Shown: positions 8,755-17,344, counted from the first letter of the stretch. The stretch is DNA of 32,331 bases from Sinorhizobium shofinae (GCA_001704765.1 MBFK01000175.1:1-32331); one strand, 5' to 3'. Made by a program: numbers and translations. The notes: a model not told the origin generated them from the sequence alone.

Positions 8755-8835
8755 TGCCACCAAGTCCGCAGCGAGTCTGGAGTCTCATGCAAATATACTT
8801 GATATCGCCCCTACGGCGGATTTGTAAGTATCTCC

Positions 8836-8878
8836 GAGAAGTTGTGGGGGAGGCCTGACATCCATCTGGAAACTTCTC
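8836..8878. repeat. 8-bp inverted repeat downstream of the DUF4236 gene
   Basis: GAGAAGTT (8836-8843) and its perfect complement AACTTCTC (8871-8878) are separated by 27 bp in the 134-bp gap between the DUF4236 gene and the secreted-protein gene. It could be a processing hairpin or a regulatory site. There is no T-run, so an intrinsic terminator is unlikely. Confidence 0.3.
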
Positions 8879-8888
8879 CGATCACAAG

Positions 8889-10565
8889 CTACTCGGCATA
8901 ATCTACGGCAATGGCCTTCGTCGTCATCCAGCCGATCATCCCCTCGTTGGCCTTCACATGGCTCCAGCCGCCGCTTTGCTCGACTAACACGACCTGTGTA
9001 TCTTTGGGGATCACTGCGAGCACCGGATACTTCGTGCTTGGGCCAACTCGGAGGTTTACCGCCGTCTGGGTTCGCCACCGTGGCTGCTCTGCAGTCAACG
9101 CCGTGGCGGAACTCGCTCCTTGACCGTCATCCGCTGCGACATCATTGGATGGGGCCACCGCCGGGATCTCCGCGGTGGCCCGCTGGTTGGATGTCGCATC
9201 GGGAAGGGCCGTGGGCGTTGCGCTGACGTCGTCGTGGTTCGTTGGATATGGCGGTGTCTCTGCTGCGACAGGTCTGGCTTGAACTTCGTCAACGTTCGGA
9301 GCGGTGGATGCCGGCTCGGGTTTTCTCGGCAGGAGCATGGCGAGAACTGGGAGCCCCAAGACGACCACAAGTGCGAGGAGCGAGACCGTCCGAAGCGGGC
9401 GCCACCTTCTCTGCAAGGCAGGCTCCGGGGTCTGCGGCTCGGGGGCAGGCAGAGCCGCAGCAGGTGTTGGCGGCTGAGTGCGCGTCTTTGGCAACTGTGC
9501 AATCAGTCGGCAACCACTTGCGAAGTCTCCCACCTTGCCGATCTTGGAGAATTCGACCAACTCATGGACACCGCTGGCGCTCTGCAAGTGCATTGTCTCG
9601 TACAGGCAGATCGGAATCTGCCTGTTGTGCTTGAAGCGGCGGTCGGGGCCGCCATTCTTGTTCGGATGCTGCCAGGTGTGGCCAACGACCTGGGCGTCAC
9701 TTGGTACCCTGCCATCCTCGATAAAGCGCGAATCCTGCCATCGGATGTTGAGGTCGCGATAGTTGACGGCTCCGACTTTCTTGCCGTCCTGGACGAGCAC
9801 TACGTCCGGCATGAAGTACATGACCTGTTTGCCGACGCTTAGTGCCGGCGGGCTGATGTTGCTTTTGATGACAGAAGGAAGCGAGTAGGCAAGGGACGTC
9901 GGCTTCTTCTTTACGAGGTGGGAGGCTCCCGCGTTTCGCTTCCAGGCGGCGAGGTTCGTTATCGCGCCACCGGCTTCGATATGCCATTTGCCGGCGCATT
10001 GTCTGAGACCGTCGAATCCTTCGGTTAGTGCCTTGTATGCAGCCTCGGCGTCACCTTCGAGATCGTAGAAGAGGACCGCGCTTCTTCGATACGAATCCAG
10101 CCAGCGTCCGAGCGCCCAGCCGGGGAAGGCGAAAACACCGAACACCAATGCGGGGCGGCCGAGGACGAAGGCGGCCGTCGCTGCGAGGATCAGCGGAATC
10201 CAGAACAAGGCGACCGCCATGCTGGTCTGCTGGCTCTTAGCATTGATCTCGTCGAGCAGTTCGCTGAAGGATTCGTCGCGCATCTGCATGACGTCGCCCG
10301 AGTCGATTTCGATCATGGTGACGCCATCTTGCTCTGAGGCAATTCGTGGCGCTGGCTGGCCTTGAGCTGCCCGTCCTTTCGGCTTGCCGGCGTTGCCCAA
10401 TGAAGCTCGATAGTAGAGACCGCCCCTGCCGGCGTGGATGTAGTGGCCACGCGGCCCTGTCCCGATCCTAAGTCCTTTGACCCCGACCGACACGCCGGTC
10501 CCGCCCTTCGAGAAGTTAAAGCGGAACGGTCCAGCAGAAATCGATTTCTTTATATAGAACGGCAA
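8889..10565 (-). CDS. DUF4236 / SH3 domain membrane protein
   Basis: This 558-residue protein starts with a DUF4236 domain (about 1-57, with SISAGPFRFNFSKGG and GVGVKG-like glycine-rich strands). A two-pass hydrophobic region follows (about 116-153, LFWIPLILAATAAFVLG). A middle soluble domain is unrecognised. A third membrane segment lies at about 393-414, then a Pro/Ala/Thr-rich linker and a C-terminal SH3b domain (about 498-556, NLRVGPSTKYPVLAVI and GGWSHVK). The middle domain is therefore cytoplasmic and the SH3 domain periplasmic, or the reverse. The start is TTG at 10565, which gives the expected DUF4236 N terminus. It is the first gene of the hxs/TerY-P operon, divergent from the SNase-led operon. 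Confidence 0.85.
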   Translation of the reverse strand: MPFYIKKSISAGPFRFNFSKGGTGVSVGVKGLRIGTGPRGHYIHAGRGGLYYRASLGNAGKPKGRAAQGQPAPRIASEQDGVTMIEIDSGDVMQMRDESFSELLDEINAKSQQTSMAVALFWIPLILAATAAFVLGRPALVFGVFAFPGWALGRWLDSYRRSAVLFYDLEGDAEAAYKALTEGFDGLRQCAGKWHIEAGGAITNLAAWKRNAGASHLVKKKPTSLAYSLPSVIKSNISPPALSVGKQVMYFMPDVVLVQDGKKVGAVNYRDLNIRWQDSRFIEDGRVPSDAQVVGHTWQHPNKNGGPDRRFKHNRQIPICLYETMHLQSASGVHELVEFSKIGKVGDFASGCRLIAQLPKTRTQPPTPAAALPAPEPQTPEPALQRRWRPLRTVSLLALVVVLGLPVLAMLLPRKPEPASTAPNVDEVQARPVAAETPPYPTNHDDVSATPTALPDATSNQRATAEIPAVAPSNDVAADDGQGASSATALTAEQPRWRTQTAVNLRVGPSTKYPVLAVIPKDTQVVLVEQSGGWSHVKANEGMIGWMTTKAIAVDYAE

Positions 10566-10726
10566 CTTCCACGCCCCTGGTTATACAGTGTGACCCGCGA
10601 AACTTCGTATTCACATACAATTTCAGGTTTTTTGTTCCCCATAACGAGACCCGTAAGTCTGTAACAACTCGCGAAGGTGCCTCCGTCGTTTCGAACGCCC
10701 ATATTCCTCGTGGCTTCGGGGCGCGC

Positions 10727-10739
10727 GTTTACCGTAAAC
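10727..10739. promoter_or_regulatory. Perfect palindrome GTTTAC-C-GTAAAC in the divergent spacer
   Basis: The 255-bp spacer between the two divergent operons contains this 13-bp perfect inverted repeat, next to an AT-rich stretch (10740-10770). Its form suits a dimeric transcription factor and its position would allow it to control both directions. No DNA-binding regulator is encoded next to it. Confidence 0.45.
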
Positions 10740-10871
10740 AAAATCTTAATTTACTTGTAGTTGAAAAAGCATGCGTCCTGCAGTAACCACCAAATTTGAG
10801 GGGATAGGGGCGCGAAAAAAATTTGTAGATTCTTACTGATCGCCATATGGGCACTTGCCGCATCGACCGCG

Positions 10872-11480
10872 GTGTCTCGCGACGCCGTCAGGGTTGTTGA
10901 CGGGGACACCTTGGACATTGGGGGCGTCCGTTACAGGCTCCACGGAATTGATGCACCGGAAGCGGGACAAGCCTGCAACGCAGAGGATGGCGGCACCTGG
11001 CCATGCGGCAGCGACGCGATCCGGAAGATTGAAGATCTGGTTCAGGGCCACGCTGTCGCGTGCGAAGCCAAAGGCCGAGACGCCTACGGACGAGTCATCG
11101 CCGTTTGCTTCGCCGACGGCAGCGAAATCAATTCCGACATGGTTCGCGCGGGACTGGCCTGGGCATTCCGGAAGTACTCCGAAGATTACGCTCAGTTAGA
11201 GCAGGAGGCCCGGCAGGCCCACGTGGGAGTGTGGCAGGCCGAAACCGAGGCCCCCTGGGACTATCGCGCTTCGAAGTGGGCTTCCGCAGTATCCCAGTCT
11301 CCGGACCAGGCGTGCCCGATCAAAGGCAACGTCAATCGTCACGGGGAGCGAATCTATCACACCCCGTGGTCCCGGGACTACGCCAAAACCAAGATCAATA
11401 CCGCCAGCGGCGAACGCTGGTTCTGCTCGGAGGACGAGGCCGTTGCAGCCGGTTGGCGGCCTCCACTGTGGGGGCGGTAG
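10872..11480 (+). CDS. SNase-like (thermonuclease) secreted nuclease
   Basis: From a GTG at 10872 the protein is 202 residues with a staphylococcal-nuclease fold: VVDGDTLDIGGVRYRL, LHGIDAPE, RDAYGRVIA and an ending GVWQ. The Asp, Arg and Glu-bearing strands of the family are present. Upstream of the GTG the same frame continues without a stop from 10800 and encodes a good signal peptide (CRFLLIAIWALAASTA), so the true start is upstream of 10872. No ATG, GTG or TTG is available there; ATT at 10821 lies 10 nt after AGGGG and would give a 20-residue signal peptide. The protein is probably exported and cuts DNA or RNA in the periplasm. It leads the ZorAB-like operon, 27 nt before the next gene. 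Confidence 0.85.
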   Translation: MSRDAVRVVDGDTLDIGGVRYRLHGIDAPEAGQACNAEDGGTWPCGSDAIRKIEDLVQGHAVACEAKGRDAYGRVIAVCFADGSEINSDMVRAGLAWAFRKYSEDYAQLEQEARQAHVGVWQAETEAPWDYRASKWASAVSQSPDQACPIKGNVNRHGERIYHTPWSRDYAKTKINTASGERWFCSEDEAVAAGWRPPLWGR

Positions 11481-11507
11481 CCGCACCTCTATCTCAGGAT
11501 TGAAATC

Positions 11508-12962
11508 ATGGCACCTCGTTTTGACTCGTTGAACAAGCTCTTCGAAAGCGTCCGGGAATCGAACCACGATTTCCGCGTCACCACCGACCCATTCCCGCCG
11601 CTCGACGTCGACAAGCTGGAACGGACCCTGGAGCTTGAAGACAAAGGCACGCGGAACGGGAAAGCGAACTCTCCGAAAGAGGATTCCCGCGATCAGGACG
11701 AAGTCGAGCGGGCCATATCCGAACGTATCGAGAGCTTGCGGGACGACGCATACCAGGTGCTGGAGGGGCATCTAAGCACCTACGGCACGCGTCTGCGCAA
11801 CCTCGACTTTGACGGCCACTTCAACAGAATTCAGGTCGTCAACAATGCGAGCGTGGACGACTTCCGAGCCGACGTGGCCACGGGGCGCGACGAGCTTCAT
11901 GGCCTTCGGAAGGATCTGAGAGAGACGGACGTCGAACTTGCCAATTTTCGCAAGCTGAACGGTCTTGAGCTGAGGGTCGCCCGCACCAAAGGACGGATGG
12001 CCACCATCCTCAAGTGGTGCGTCATCCTCGCCCTGCTGATCGTCGAAACGATGGTGAACGGCATCTACCTCGCAAAGGGCAACGACCAGGGTCTTGTCGG
12101 CGGCATCGGATATGCCTTCGCGTTCGCCTTCGCGAACGTGGTCTCGACAGTGGTGTTGGGTCTTTTTGTCGTGCCGCGGGTCGTGCACCGATCGTTTTGG
12201 TGGAAGCTGGTGGGCCTGCTCGGCATCGCCGCCTGGCTGACGGTGGCTTTAGGCCTCAACCTGGTAATGGCCCATTATCGCGAAGTCTCCGCCACGGCGT
12301 TCGAGAATGTCGGTCGCATCGTCATGAAGCGCCTGTCCAATGCGCCGCTGCTCATGAACGATATCGACTCCTGGGTGCTGTTTGCCAGCGGCGTCCTCTT
12401 CTCCACGATCGCATTGATCGACTCCCTTCTGATGAAGGACCCTTACCCGGGCTATGCAGACACTTACACCCGGTACATCGACGCGCGCGACGACTACATC
12501 GATCGCAAGGCGGATCTGATCGAGCAGCTGAAGGGCATCCGCGACGACCACAATCAGAAGGTCGACGGCATCATCCTTGCCCTTTCTCAACGCCGGAAGG
12601 AATGCGCTGCCATCATCGACAGCCGCACGAGGATGATCAAGCAGTTTTCGGAGCACCAGAACCATCTGGAGGTCTCCGGCCGGCGCCTGTTCGCTACCTA
12701 CAGGGAGGCCAACCGAGCTACCCGCACCGAACCTCTGCCCAAGCGGTTTTCGACGCAGTACAGCCTCGATCGGCGAAAGCCCGCCATCGATACGTCGGAC
12801 GACTGGAGCGACAAGGAGTTGGGTGAACGCATCAAGGCGGCTCAGGCCGAAATGTCGGACCAGATGAAGCGCATCAGCGCCGAATTTGAGGCTGCAGTCA
12901 CCGCTTATCACCAGCTCGACAATCTATTCCCGGAGACGATCAATGGCCCGGCGCAGGCGTAG
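11508..12962 (+). CDS. Four-TM protein with coiled-coil flanks, unknown
   Basis: This 484-residue protein has a charged, helical N-terminal half (heptad-like from about 66 to 165), four membrane segments (about 168-189, 195-223, 232-256 and 287-308) and a long charged C-terminal helix region (about 320-475, with DRKADLIEQLKGIRDD). I do not recognise a family. The cytoplasmic coiled coils could contact the helical tail of the MotA/ZorA-like protein encoded two genes later. An AGGA ribosome site lies 9 nt before the ATG. The stop overlaps the start of the next gene by 20 bp, indicating co-translation. Confidence 0.8.
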   Translation: MAPRFDSLNKLFESVRESNHDFRVTTDPFPPLDVDKLERTLELEDKGTRNGKANSPKEDSRDQDEVERAISERIESLRDDAYQVLEGHLSTYGTRLRNLDFDGHFNRIQVVNNASVDDFRADVATGRDELHGLRKDLRETDVELANFRKLNGLELRVARTKGRMATILKWCVILALLIVETMVNGIYLAKGNDQGLVGGIGYAFAFAFANVVSTVVLGLFVVPRVVHRSFWWKLVGLLGIAAWLTVALGLNLVMAHYREVSATAFENVGRIVMKRLSNAPLLMNDIDSWVLFASGVLFSTIALIDSLLMKDPYPGYADTYTRYIDARDDYIDRKADLIEQLKGIRDDHNQKVDGIILALSQRRKECAAIIDSRTRMIKQFSEHQNHLEVSGRRLFATYREANRATRTEPLPKRFSTQYSLDRRKPAIDTSDDWSDKELGERIKAAQAEMSDQMKRISAEFEAAVTAYHQLDNLFPETINGPAQA

Positions 12963-13755
12963 GAGAAAAGACGGGTCGCCGTGGGCGATAGTCGGCATCA
13001 TCGGCCTGCTGGCCTTCGTTTTCCTGAGCGTTGCGGGTTACGCGATGCTCAAGATCCGGGCTGGCGAGGCCGTGGCGCTTGACGACGACCTATGCCCCGC
13101 CACAGGCCCGGTGTCCGTTAGAGCCATACTGCTCGACCTGACCGATCCAATCTCGGAAATCACGCAAGTCGATCTGAAGCGCCAGTTCGAACGGACGGTA
13201 TCGGAGATCGAAGTCGGCGGCCTGCTCGAGGTCTACGCTCTCACAGACCAGGAAGGGAAGCTCAAGCGGACCTACCAGGGATGCAATCCGGGCGACGGTG
13301 CAACGGCGGACCCTTGGACATCCAATCCGCGAAAGAAGCAGCAGCGTTGGGAAGAGGCCTTCAACAAGCCCCTGCGGGATCTGTCGGACACGATTGGCAA
13401 TGGCAGCGAGTCGAAGCGTTCGCCAATCCTGGCAGGCATTCAGCGCATCGTGATCGAGAGCTTCTCGGCGGCCAAGCTCGAAGGCACCTCCAAGCAACTG
13501 TTTGTCGCCTCCGACATGATGGAGAACACGGATGCGTTCTCGATCTACAAAGCCGGTGCCGACTACGAGGCGTTCCGAAATAGCCCTGCGCGCGACAGGT
13601 TCAGGACGCCTCTCGACGGCATCGATGTCAAGTTTTGGGGCTTCCAGCGGGAGGCCGCGTCCAAAGTGAAAGACCTTCCGGAATTTTGGGCAGCCTGGGT
13701 GAAAGCGAACCGTGGTGGCTTCGTCGGCTACGAGCGACTTGCAGGGAGCGAGTAA
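12943..13755 (+). CDS. TM-anchored vWA-like protein, probably periplasmic
   Basis: This 270-residue protein has a very basic N terminus (MARRRRRRKDG), one membrane segment (about 13-36) and a soluble domain that reads as a von Willebrand A-like fold: LLDLTDPIS (D65, T67, D68) at the MIDAS position, S160 in RSPILAGI, and FVASDMMENT (D191) at the third loop. Basic residues before the segment predict an N-in topology with the domain in the periplasm. The cysteines C51 and C114 may form a disulfide. ATG 12943 is preferred because it follows directly from the overlap with the previous gene; the next gene starts inside its stop (TAATG). The role is unknown; sensing or gating of the adjacent channel is an inference. 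Confidence 0.8.
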   Translation: MARRRRRRKDGSPWAIVGIIGLLAFVFLSVAGYAMLKIRAGEAVALDDDLCPATGPVSVRAILLDLTDPISEITQVDLKRQFERTVSEIEVGGLLEVYALTDQEGKLKRTYQGCNPGDGATADPWTSNPRKKQQRWEEAFNKPLRDLSDTIGNGSESKRSPILAGIQRIVIESFSAAKLEGTSKQLFVASDMMENTDAFSIYKAGADYEAFRNSPARDRFRTPLDGIDVKFWGFQREAASKVKDLPEFWAAWVKANRGGFVGYERLAGSE

Positions 13756-15200
13756 TGGGCAACATCGACATTAGGACGTTCGTCCGCGATCACGGACCGA
13801 TTTGTCTCTTCGTCTTGATGACGATCATAGGGGCGGCCGTAATCTGGTTTGGCAAGATATACGACCTGGACATTTCGATCGTCACCACCATCCCGATCGT
13901 CTTGATGCTCGTCTATCTCGTGCTCAACCTGCTGCCCGGTCTCAGGGTTCGCAGCGAACAGGCCGGTGACAATCTCTACTACATGGGGTTCATCTTCACC
14001 CTCGCGAGCCTCGGTATCTCGCTCTACAAGTTCACGGGCGAGGCCTCGATCGAGGACGTCGTGCGCAACTTCGGCATCGCGATCGTGTCGACGATCACGG
14101 GCATCGCGCTTCGCATCTTCTACAACCAGATGCGGCGAGATCCGGCGGACATCGAAACGGCGGTGCGCGTTGAGCTTGCCGAGATGACGCGACGCGTCAG
14201 GACCGAGCTCGACACGTCTGCACTAGAGTTTTCCAGCTACCGACGCACCAGCAACCAGATGTTGTCGGAAGGCTTCGAGGAGATCGCCAGACAGGCGCAA
14301 CGGAACGGGGAAGCCGTCAGAGCGTCGATCGAGGCGATGTCCGTCAAGGCGACGCAGACCATTCAGGAGACCTCGGAGAAATTGCTGGCAACGCTCGAGA
14401 AGACGCACGAGCATCTTGCCGAACTCGCAGACAAGAATGTGAAGACGGTCGAACGGATCGCGGAACAGGTGGACAAGTCGGTCGGGCACGTCGTCCGGCG
14501 CGCCGATGCCCTTTCCAGCACCATGGAAAGCCTGACGGCGAAGTTCTCGATCGCAAGGTCTCCCGACGAAATCCTGCGCGTAGACGTCACTCCCGCGATC
14601 GATGCCCTGAAAGAGCTGGTTGACGGCAACGTCAAGTCGATCGAAGCCAACACCGTGGCAGCGCGCGACACGGCCAAAAAGGTCATCACCGCCATCGGTC
14701 CGTTCAAGCAGGTGGCAACACAGCTAAACGCGCTGTCTGCGGACATTAAGGGATCCACCACCGCAGTGGGTTCGTCCGCCGAGGCGTTGAACAAGGCGTC
14801 CGAACAGATCCGGGAGGCAATGAACGCAATCCGCTCTATGCTTGATGCGGAACGCAAAACGGCTGACCAGGTTAAGGAGCTCGCAGGAGTGGTGAACACC
14901 CTGGAGCTTCGCAGCTCGGAACGCGATGAGCGGGGCGCAGTTCAGAGCGACCGTATCGAAAAAGCGCTGGCGAAGGTCGAAGCCATTGTCGCCGTTCCTG
15001 CTGTCGCGGAGCACACGGCAGTCTTGGAGGAGCCCACAGCAGGCTTGGGGGAGCCCGCGGCGGATTCGGCGGAAAGCCGGCCGATCATGCCGGCGCCGGC
15101 GGGAGAGGACGCCATAACCGTGCCAGAGATGGCCACCGCGGCCATTGAGGCAGCGGAGCCGCAGCCTGACAAGTCGCGCTGGAGCATCTGGAACCGATGA
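13755..15200 (+). CDS. MotA/ZorA-like channel subunit with long helical tail
   Basis: This 481-residue protein has four membrane segments (about 15-33, 41-61, 74-92, 103-124). TM3-TM4 (FTLASLGISLY, FGIAIVSTITGIALRIFYNQ) follow the pattern of MotA/TolQ/ExbB/ZorA proton-channel proteins. From about residue 132 to 420 it is nearly continuous charged helix without prolines, as in the ZorA tail that projects into the cytoplasm, ending in a Pro/Ala/Glu-rich segment. It is followed by the OmpA-type partner gene with an ATGA overlap, the standard motor pair order. The pairing and tail favour a Zorya-like role over flagellar or Tol systems. It does not carry any nuclease domain itself. Confidence 0.8.
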   Translation: MGNIDIRTFVRDHGPICLFVLMTIIGAAVIWFGKIYDLDISIVTTIPIVLMLVYLVLNLLPGLRVRSEQAGDNLYYMGFIFTLASLGISLYKFTGEASIEDVVRNFGIAIVSTITGIALRIFYNQMRRDPADIETAVRVELAEMTRRVRTELDTSALEFSSYRRTSNQMLSEGFEEIARQAQRNGEAVRASIEAMSVKATQTIQETSEKLLATLEKTHEHLAELADKNVKTVERIAEQVDKSVGHVVRRADALSSTMESLTAKFSIARSPDEILRVDVTPAIDALKELVDGNVKSIEANTVAARDTAKKVITAIGPFKQVATQLNALSADIKGSTTAVGSSAEALNKASEQIREAMNAIRSMLDAERKTADQVKELAGVVNTLELRSSERDERGAVQSDRIEKALAKVEAIVAVPAVAEHTAVLEEPTAGLGEPAADSAESRPIMPAPAGEDAITVPEMATAAIEAAEPQPDKSRWSIWNR

Positions 15201-16213
15201 GCAACACCGTCGCAGGTGCCGAAGGGCGCGGGTACGATCGAGGGCTCATACTTGGCTTCACGATGGCGGAATCATTGCTGCTCGTCGTGTTCTGTCTTCT
15301 CCTTGTGACCGCAGCCATCATTTCGAAGGAACGGCAGCGGGCGACAGAGGCGGAGCAGCGAGCAAACCGCGCAGAGCAGCAGGCCTTGGTCGAGGGCAAC
15401 GATGCCGAACGGCTGAAGAAGCAGGTCGAGGAGATGCGGCTGCAGCTTGCCGCTGCTGGCCGAGATCAGACCGACGACGAGTGGCGCGAGCTGGTGCTCG
15501 CGAAAAAGGCCGTGGAAGAGTTGGCCGTGAAGTTTTCCGACGACAATCCGGAGGAGATCGTCCGCAAGGTCACTGATATGCTCGAAGATTACCGCGAGCT
15601 CCAAGCGGCCAATCTTGCCCAAAAGCGAATTGAGGAGGAGCACTTAAAGGCGCTGGCTGAAATTGGTCGGTTGCGACAGGAGTTGGATGCCAAGGCGAAA
15701 GAGCTGGCGTCGATTGAAACACCGTCGAAGCCCCATGAGTGGCCGCCGATCATCACGTTGAGCGAGGCCAACAACAACTACTTCCGTTCGGGAAGTGCCG
15801 AGCTGACGGCAGCGTTCGCGATAAAGTTGAACAGTTCCATTGCAGACCAGATTGCGAGCAATTTGCAGGCCTATGGCGCCGATATCGTGGAAGTCATTGG
15901 TCACACGGACGAGCAGCCGATCTCCCGCGCGGGCTCGAACATGGACAAGAACGCGATCGACGTGCTCCTGGCCCACAAGAACGTGACGTCACTTGAACCG
16001 GCCGATAATGCGGGTCTCGGCCTGGCGCGTGCAATTTCGGTCGCCAACGTCCTGAAATCCAACAAGTCGCTTGAGGGGATCACCGTGCTTCCTCTCTCGG
16101 CCGCCCAGCTCATCCTGCCCGGCGACACACTCACGAGCGGTGAGGCGGGCGACGTCGAGACGCGGCGCCGAATTGAAATACGCATTAGACGACGTGACGT
16201 TGCGCCACAGTGA
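15197..16213 (+). CDS. MotB/ZorB-like OmpA-domain protein
   Basis: This 338-residue protein has one N-terminal membrane segment (about 17-42, GLILGFTMAESLLLVV), a long coiled coil (about 45-175) and a C-terminal OmpA-like peptidoglycan-binding domain (about 185-335: NNNYFRSGSAEL, VIGHTDEQPI, GLARAISVANVL, RRRIEIRIRR). This is the MotB/ZorB layout, which anchors the motor to the cell wall. MotB and ZorB carry an aspartate in the membrane segment for ion transport; here the only acid inside the segment is E25. The coiled coil between membrane and wall domain is much longer than the linker of typical ZorB (my recollection of the family). Starts within the previous gene's stop (ATGA). Confidence 0.85.
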   Translation: MSNTVAGAEGRGYDRGLILGFTMAESLLLVVFCLLLVTAAIISKERQRATEAEQRANRAEQQALVEGNDAERLKKQVEEMRLQLAAAGRDQTDDEWRELVLAKKAVEELAVKFSDDNPEEIVRKVTDMLEDYRELQAANLAQKRIEEEHLKALAEIGRLRQELDAKAKELASIETPSKPHEWPPIITLSEANNNYFRSGSAELTAAFAIKLNSSIADQIASNLQAYGADIVEVIGHTDEQPISRAGSNMDKNAIDVLLAHKNVTSLEPADNAGLGLARAISVANVLKSNKSLEGITVLPLSAAQLILPGDTLTSGEAGDVETRRRIEIRIRRRDVAPQ

Positions 16214-17343
16214 TCGTTAGGGAGGGCGGAAAGCGCGATATGATATCCGACGACAAACATTTTGAACTGATCACCGCGGCGCTCCAACGCATGACGATAC
16301 CAAATTCCGAAGTCTCGTGGAACACGCGTATCGACAACAGGCAGTTCGATGTTTTGGCGCGAGTCGCCGTCGGGCTTCATTCGGTACTGCTTGCATACGA
16401 AGTGAAGCACAGGTCCCGGCCGGTCGGAGTGGATGCGGTCGAGGCTTTCGTGACGAAGGCGAGGGATGCGAACGTAAACAAGGCAACGTTTGTCAGCACG
16501 TCTGGCTTTCAGAGAGGCGCTGTTACCGTTGCGAAACGACACGGGATCGACCTCTTCACCTTAAGCTTGCAACCCAGTGAGAAACCTAGCTTTTCGCAGC
16601 AGGCGTCATACCTTGTCTTCAGCCCGTTCGGGCCTGAGATTGCACGGCCGCCGGAGGTAGAGGTGGTCGAAACCAACAAACCAATGAACGCGGTCGTGAA
16701 GTGTGTCCTCCACTACGTCGACGGGCAGGTAGTGGCGCTACCCGGTGAGCCGACGCAGATGACCTACTGCCTCGAGCGCAGCAGCATTGGAAAGACGTCT
16801 TTGGCGGACCTGATCCGGGTACAAGCGGGCAAGCCAGTGGCGACTGGCACTACGGACGTGCGCTACATCGCCGTTGAAGGCGAAGTAGTCCCGCCTGACG
16901 AGTTCTTCATCCACCGGGGGAGGCTCCTCCGAATAGAGATTCACCTCGAAGGTGTTATCGGTAACGTGCTTGGCGGCGACGTCCGCATAGAGCTCACGGC
17001 GCTGCAGAATACGGTCCGCTACGAAAATGTATTTTCTGGCTCAATCGCAGAATTTCCGTTGTCATCTCTACCCGTAGGAGAGCCTACGTTTACTCCCGGG
17101 AGTTTCTATTTTTTGGAGAACCCGCTCCGATACTATTATTGCGAGGCTGTGAACGGAAAGATTGCCACTATTTTTCTGGTGGAGAGCTTCCAGTTGGGAC
17201 ACCTTTTTGGAGTTGAGTTCACTCAGGATGTGCAGTTCGCATCGTTTTATATCCCCCTGGATGACCGAAAGATCTTGGAGCGGCTGAGGCGAAGGCTCCA
17301 ACGAATGAAGTCGCAAAGTGTTCTCTCCTATCGCCCCCGATAG
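16210..17343 (+). CDS. Mrr-type PD-(D/E)xK nuclease, effector candidate
   Basis: This 377-residue protein has an N-terminal restriction-endonuclease-like domain (about 15-118): FDVLARV (D47), AYEVKHR (E64, K66) and FVSTSGFQRGAVTVAKRHGIDLFTL, the pattern of Mrr-type PD-(D/E)xK nucleases. The remaining 250 residues are beta-rich and unrecognised. It closes the operon, where Zorya systems also encode their soluble nucleases or helicases, so it is probably the DNA-cutting effector of the motor pair. GTG 16210 overlaps the previous stop (GTGA); ATG 16240 is an alternative with a better ribosome site and would remove ten residues. Confidence 0.82.
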   Translation: MIVREGGKRDMISDDKHFELITAALQRMTIPNSEVSWNTRIDNRQFDVLARVAVGLHSVLLAYEVKHRSRPVGVDAVEAFVTKARDANVNKATFVSTSGFQRGAVTVAKRHGIDLFTLSLQPSEKPSFSQQASYLVFSPFGPEIARPPEVEVVETNKPMNAVVKCVLHYVDGQVVALPGEPTQMTYCLERSSIGKTSLADLIRVQAGKPVATGTTDVRYIAVEGEVVPPDEFFIHRGRLLRIEIHLEGVIGNVLGGDVRIELTALQNTVRYENVFSGSIAEFPLSSLPVGEPTFTPGSFYFLENPLRYYYCEAVNGKIATIFLVESFQLGHLFGVEFTQDVQFASFYIPLDDRKILERLRRRLQRMKSQSVLSYRPR

Positions 17344-17344
17344 G
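17327..17344 (+). terminator. Hairpin over the stop codon of the Mrr-like gene
   Basis: CCTATCG (17327-17333), loop CCCC and CGATAGG (17338-17344) form a perfect 7-bp stem that includes the TAG stop. No T-run follows, so it may be a transcript-end stabiliser rather than a true intrinsic terminator. Confidence 0.4.

Noticed and set aside
12014..12826. 270-codon open frame inside the four-TM gene
   Set aside because: It lies within a coupled operon gene whose frame has four good membrane segments; this frame has none.
13755..16213. Flagellar MotAB or TolQR genes
   Set aside because: No flagellar or Tol genes are near; the very long helical tail and the nuclease neighbour fit a Zorya-like system better.
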